NCBI GenBank assembly: GCA_041577935.1
Contig: JBFGIA010000060.1
Coordinates: 1-14,489, forward strand
DNA from: CAMYLR01 sp041577935
GTDB lineage: Bacteria; Gemmatimonadota; Gemmatimonadetes; JACCXV01; JAHWKZ01
Length of the DNA: 14,489 nucleotides
Direction: 5' to 3'
Part shown: positions 13,501-14,489 of the stretch, one piece after another
Position numbering within the stretch: the stretch's first letter is position 1
Layout: each line of letters begins with the position of its first letter
Notes under the pieces: generated by a model
Databases searched by the model: none
What the model saw: the letters and a program-made list of their open reading frames with translations, nothing else
Told to the model about the DNA's origin: nothing
Made by a program: the position numbers and the translations under genes

Positions 13501-14489
13501 GGGCGAAGCTCAGCAACACGAGCAGATAGGGCGGCGAGAACAAGAGCGTTGAGCTAAAAAAGACGCTCGGGCTCATGCTCTCCAGCGCCCGCTCGACGAC
13601 CATCCCGGTAGCCGGCGCGACCTCGAGTGCCAACGCGGCGGCTCCAGCCACCACCGGTACCACCCACAGCGGGGACAGCCGTCGTCGCGATTCTGGAATG
13701 AGCGTGTAAGCGGACAACACGATCAGAAAAACGATCGCCGCGGTGAACATCAAGTCCCCGGGCGAACGACCACCGGGTCCCAAGAAATCGGTCGCAAAGG
13801 TCAGTGGGCTAAACCACGCCTCGGGCAACAACCGCGCCGCGAAACGGGACTCCATAACGAACCCCCAGAGCCCGATCAGGACGATCGTCTGTCCAGTGAG
13901 ACCCGTCGCCCAGCGCGTCAAGCTCGCCCCCTCACGACGTCGCCGTGCCAGTTGCCAGATCGCACCCGTCGCCCATAAAAGCGGCCACAAATAGAGACCG
14001 GCCAGCATCCGCCGTGCATCGCGTCTACGCTCGGCCAGATAACGCCGGAGCATAAATCGTTCGCTCACGATCGACGCGACCGCTTCTCCATCCGACCCAC
14101 GAATGGTCGCCGACGGGGAGGGCTGCTCGGGCTCTTCGCCCGGCGCTAATACACGAAAGGCCAGGTTTTCGCCCCGCTCCAGCGTCGTCAGCATCAGATC
14201 GGTCTCGCCGACGCCTCGCCGTAACGGGGTTTCAACCGCCCAGAGGTCTTTCACCGCGACGACGAAGCTGTCCGACTCGACGCTCCACGGAACGGCGGCG
14301 TAAGCCAGCGTGTAGCCGGCCGGACGACGCACTACGCCACCGGCTAGCGGCGCCATCACCGAGTCGGCCGGCAGCCGACCACCCCGCGGCTCACCCCACC
14401 AAGCGCGCAAGCTGCCCGCCGCGTCGTACACCTCGACCCCGACACCGGTCGGCAGCAGCGATGGCACTGCGCGGCCCAGCGCGACGAAC
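10586..14489 (-). CDS. Large NtrY-like membrane sensor histidine kinase (5' end outside window)
   Basis: The frame is open to the right edge, so the true start is not seen; residues are counted from an internal GTG at 14467, giving 1293 residues. Residues 157-430 hold about eight predicted membrane helices. An extracytoplasmic region follows (about 431-646), then helices near 647-666 and 692-711, a second sensor region (712-860), a helix (861-879), HAMP (about 880-932, ARPLSALERGTRQIAAGRL) and a PAS domain (about 941-1055). HisKA has His1074 in HEIKNPLTPMKLS. The ATPase domain has the N box NLLQNSREA (1186-1194), DDGVGLP (1222-1228), FEPSFSTK (1236-1243) and GTGLGLA (1246-1252). All kinase motifs are intact. 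HEIKNPLTPMKLS with HAMP-PAS is NtrY-type, whose partner would be an NtrC/NtrX-type regulator; none is in view. It is co-oriented with the pilus genes but separated from them by 175 bp with a promoter. Confidence 0.9.
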   Translation of the reverse strand, partial: FVALGRAVPSLLPTGVGVEVYDAAGSLRAWWGEPRGGRLPADSVMAPLAGGVVRRPAGYTLAYAAVPWSVESDSFVVAVKDLWAVETPLRRGVGETDLMLTTLERGENLAFRVLAPGEEPEQPSPSATIRGSDGEAVASIVSERFMLRRYLAERRRDARRMLAGLYLWPLLWATGAIWQLARRRREGASLTRWATGLTGQTIVLIGLWGFVMESRFAARLLPEAWFSPLTFATDFLGPGGRSPGDLMFTAAIVFLIVLSAYTLIPESRRRLSPLWVVPVVAGAAALALEVAPATGMVVERALESMSPSVFFSSTLLFSPPYLLVLLSFALLGAAAIGALAIVFRWLNMPTGKGWVLGAASVTATMLALAAFNLQSAAMAGRFSAIGPLLGLGAVGAAVLIDAAGRRRDDAHPASSVRFSLAAVGLACVLTFPIVAFARVQAAHELLVERAERIGEASTQWLQYNMTRTIEYLATSPEVKRAIQDSNRDAALLLWNQSPLRTLDFASGLYLFDADGSTVSQFALSAVDLSGRARRYARETTVPRVEIEGAPRDRGIWWAIVPVNEVVDEVEERVGAAVAMTTGALELREPATGSAFVLTDLLAGSGPPANTPQITALSSDEVPPPGTLLTTVVREGEEPVQLAMPLEPLLPTARSYAVFAFVGVICGMLLGLIERWGDVRTRGRWWASLRAENPLHSFRLQLLLAFLAVAAVPLTLYAVLGYRATRIELQEATRSAAAEALAAASRMVVDDPALERGTPRLLTDRLREIAEVLQQDLVLYWRGRTVASSRPEIFASRLFADRMPGEVYADLFGVRRPLAFDSMVLGQRSFLVAYQPLVEPEAPAGYVLATPLLIREDRARADLQRLGEGVFLLSAFSLGFLLIVSGGLSRYMARPLSALERGTRQIAAGRLSYRLPSPARRDEFGRLQGAFNAMAEQLDVSQRALEQEKSRVQAILASVGAGVVALDERGKIRLLNDRAASLLGLDPRDVVDRSVGELVDDDGDVSSFWRAVGIEFDRGGGDDHDLVIRRNGEERHYHMVGTALRDAVGRERGLVVAFEDITANVQSQRVLAWGEMARQVAHEIKNPLTPMKLSLQHLERTVEDRPDDFHQVFHSNLDLILAEVERLERIASNFARFAVPDPAVSEPFDAESVAREVVALFEPGEVNVAYSLDVVGQPQNLVGDPEGLRRILVNLLQNSREAVLAGTGGSVSLRLDWKREAGWAWISVIDDGVGLPADGVDRLFEPSFSTKTRGTGLGLAITRRIVEAWGGRIEYERRSEGGTAIHVRLPSVPLEDDVPRL

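Noticed and set aside
1..14489. CRISPR arrays, insertion sequences, tRNA or rRNA genes
   Set aside because: Nothing of this kind was seen: the only repeats are the flp duplication and short inverted repeats, and no transposase or structured RNA gene is recognisable.

Overview
The window holds an almost complete Tad (tight adherence, type IVc / Flp) pilus assembly locus. Every gene I can support lies on the minus strand, so transcription runs from high to low coordinates. In that order it contains: the 3' part of a very large NtrY-like sensor histidine kinase that runs off the right edge; four Flp pilin genes; a TadV/CpaA prepilin peptidase; a TadE pseudopilin; CpaB/RcpC; two tandem TadG-like proteins; CpaE/TadZ; the TadA/CpaF motor ATPase; the TadB and TadC inner-membrane platform proteins; and the first 103 codons of a gene, probably a AAA-type ATPase with an N-terminal winged-helix-like region, that runs off the left edge.

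Organism: the DNA is GC-rich and the layout is bacterial. The Flp signature GQDLAEYALL, the style of the TadG-like proteins (paired Cys, a calcium-loop-like motif, WYYPWDIPQ) and the large NtrY-type kinase suggest an uncultured lineage such as Gemmatimonadota or Acidobacteriota. Chloroflexota cannot be excluded, partly because no RcpA/CpaC secretin or TadD gene is seen here. This placement rests on remembered family resemblance and is low confidence.

Layout: from the prepilin peptidase to the left edge the genes are packed with short gaps or overlaps (TadA overlaps CpaE by 4 nt, TadB overlaps TadA by 1 nt), consistent with one operon. The pilin cluster (about 9.27-10.53 kb) is different. It has real intergenic DNA, two sigma-70-like promoters, an inverted repeat next to one of them, several GC-rich hairpins, and a tandem duplication of about 202 bp carrying two near-identical pilins.

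How the genes fit together: Flp prepilins and the TadE pseudopilin would be cut by the TadV peptidase after the Gly before Q-x-x-x-E. TadA, docked on TadB/TadC and placed by CpaE/TadZ, would drive assembly. CpaB and the TadG-like proteins act in the envelope. The kinase next door could control expression, but only proximity supports that.

I see no mobile element, CRISPR array, tRNA or rRNA. The least ordinary items are the third pilin gene with an abnormal leader, the mosaic structure of the second pilin, the paired TadG-like proteins lacking a recognisable von Willebrand domain, and the extra membrane front end of about 690 residues on the kinase.
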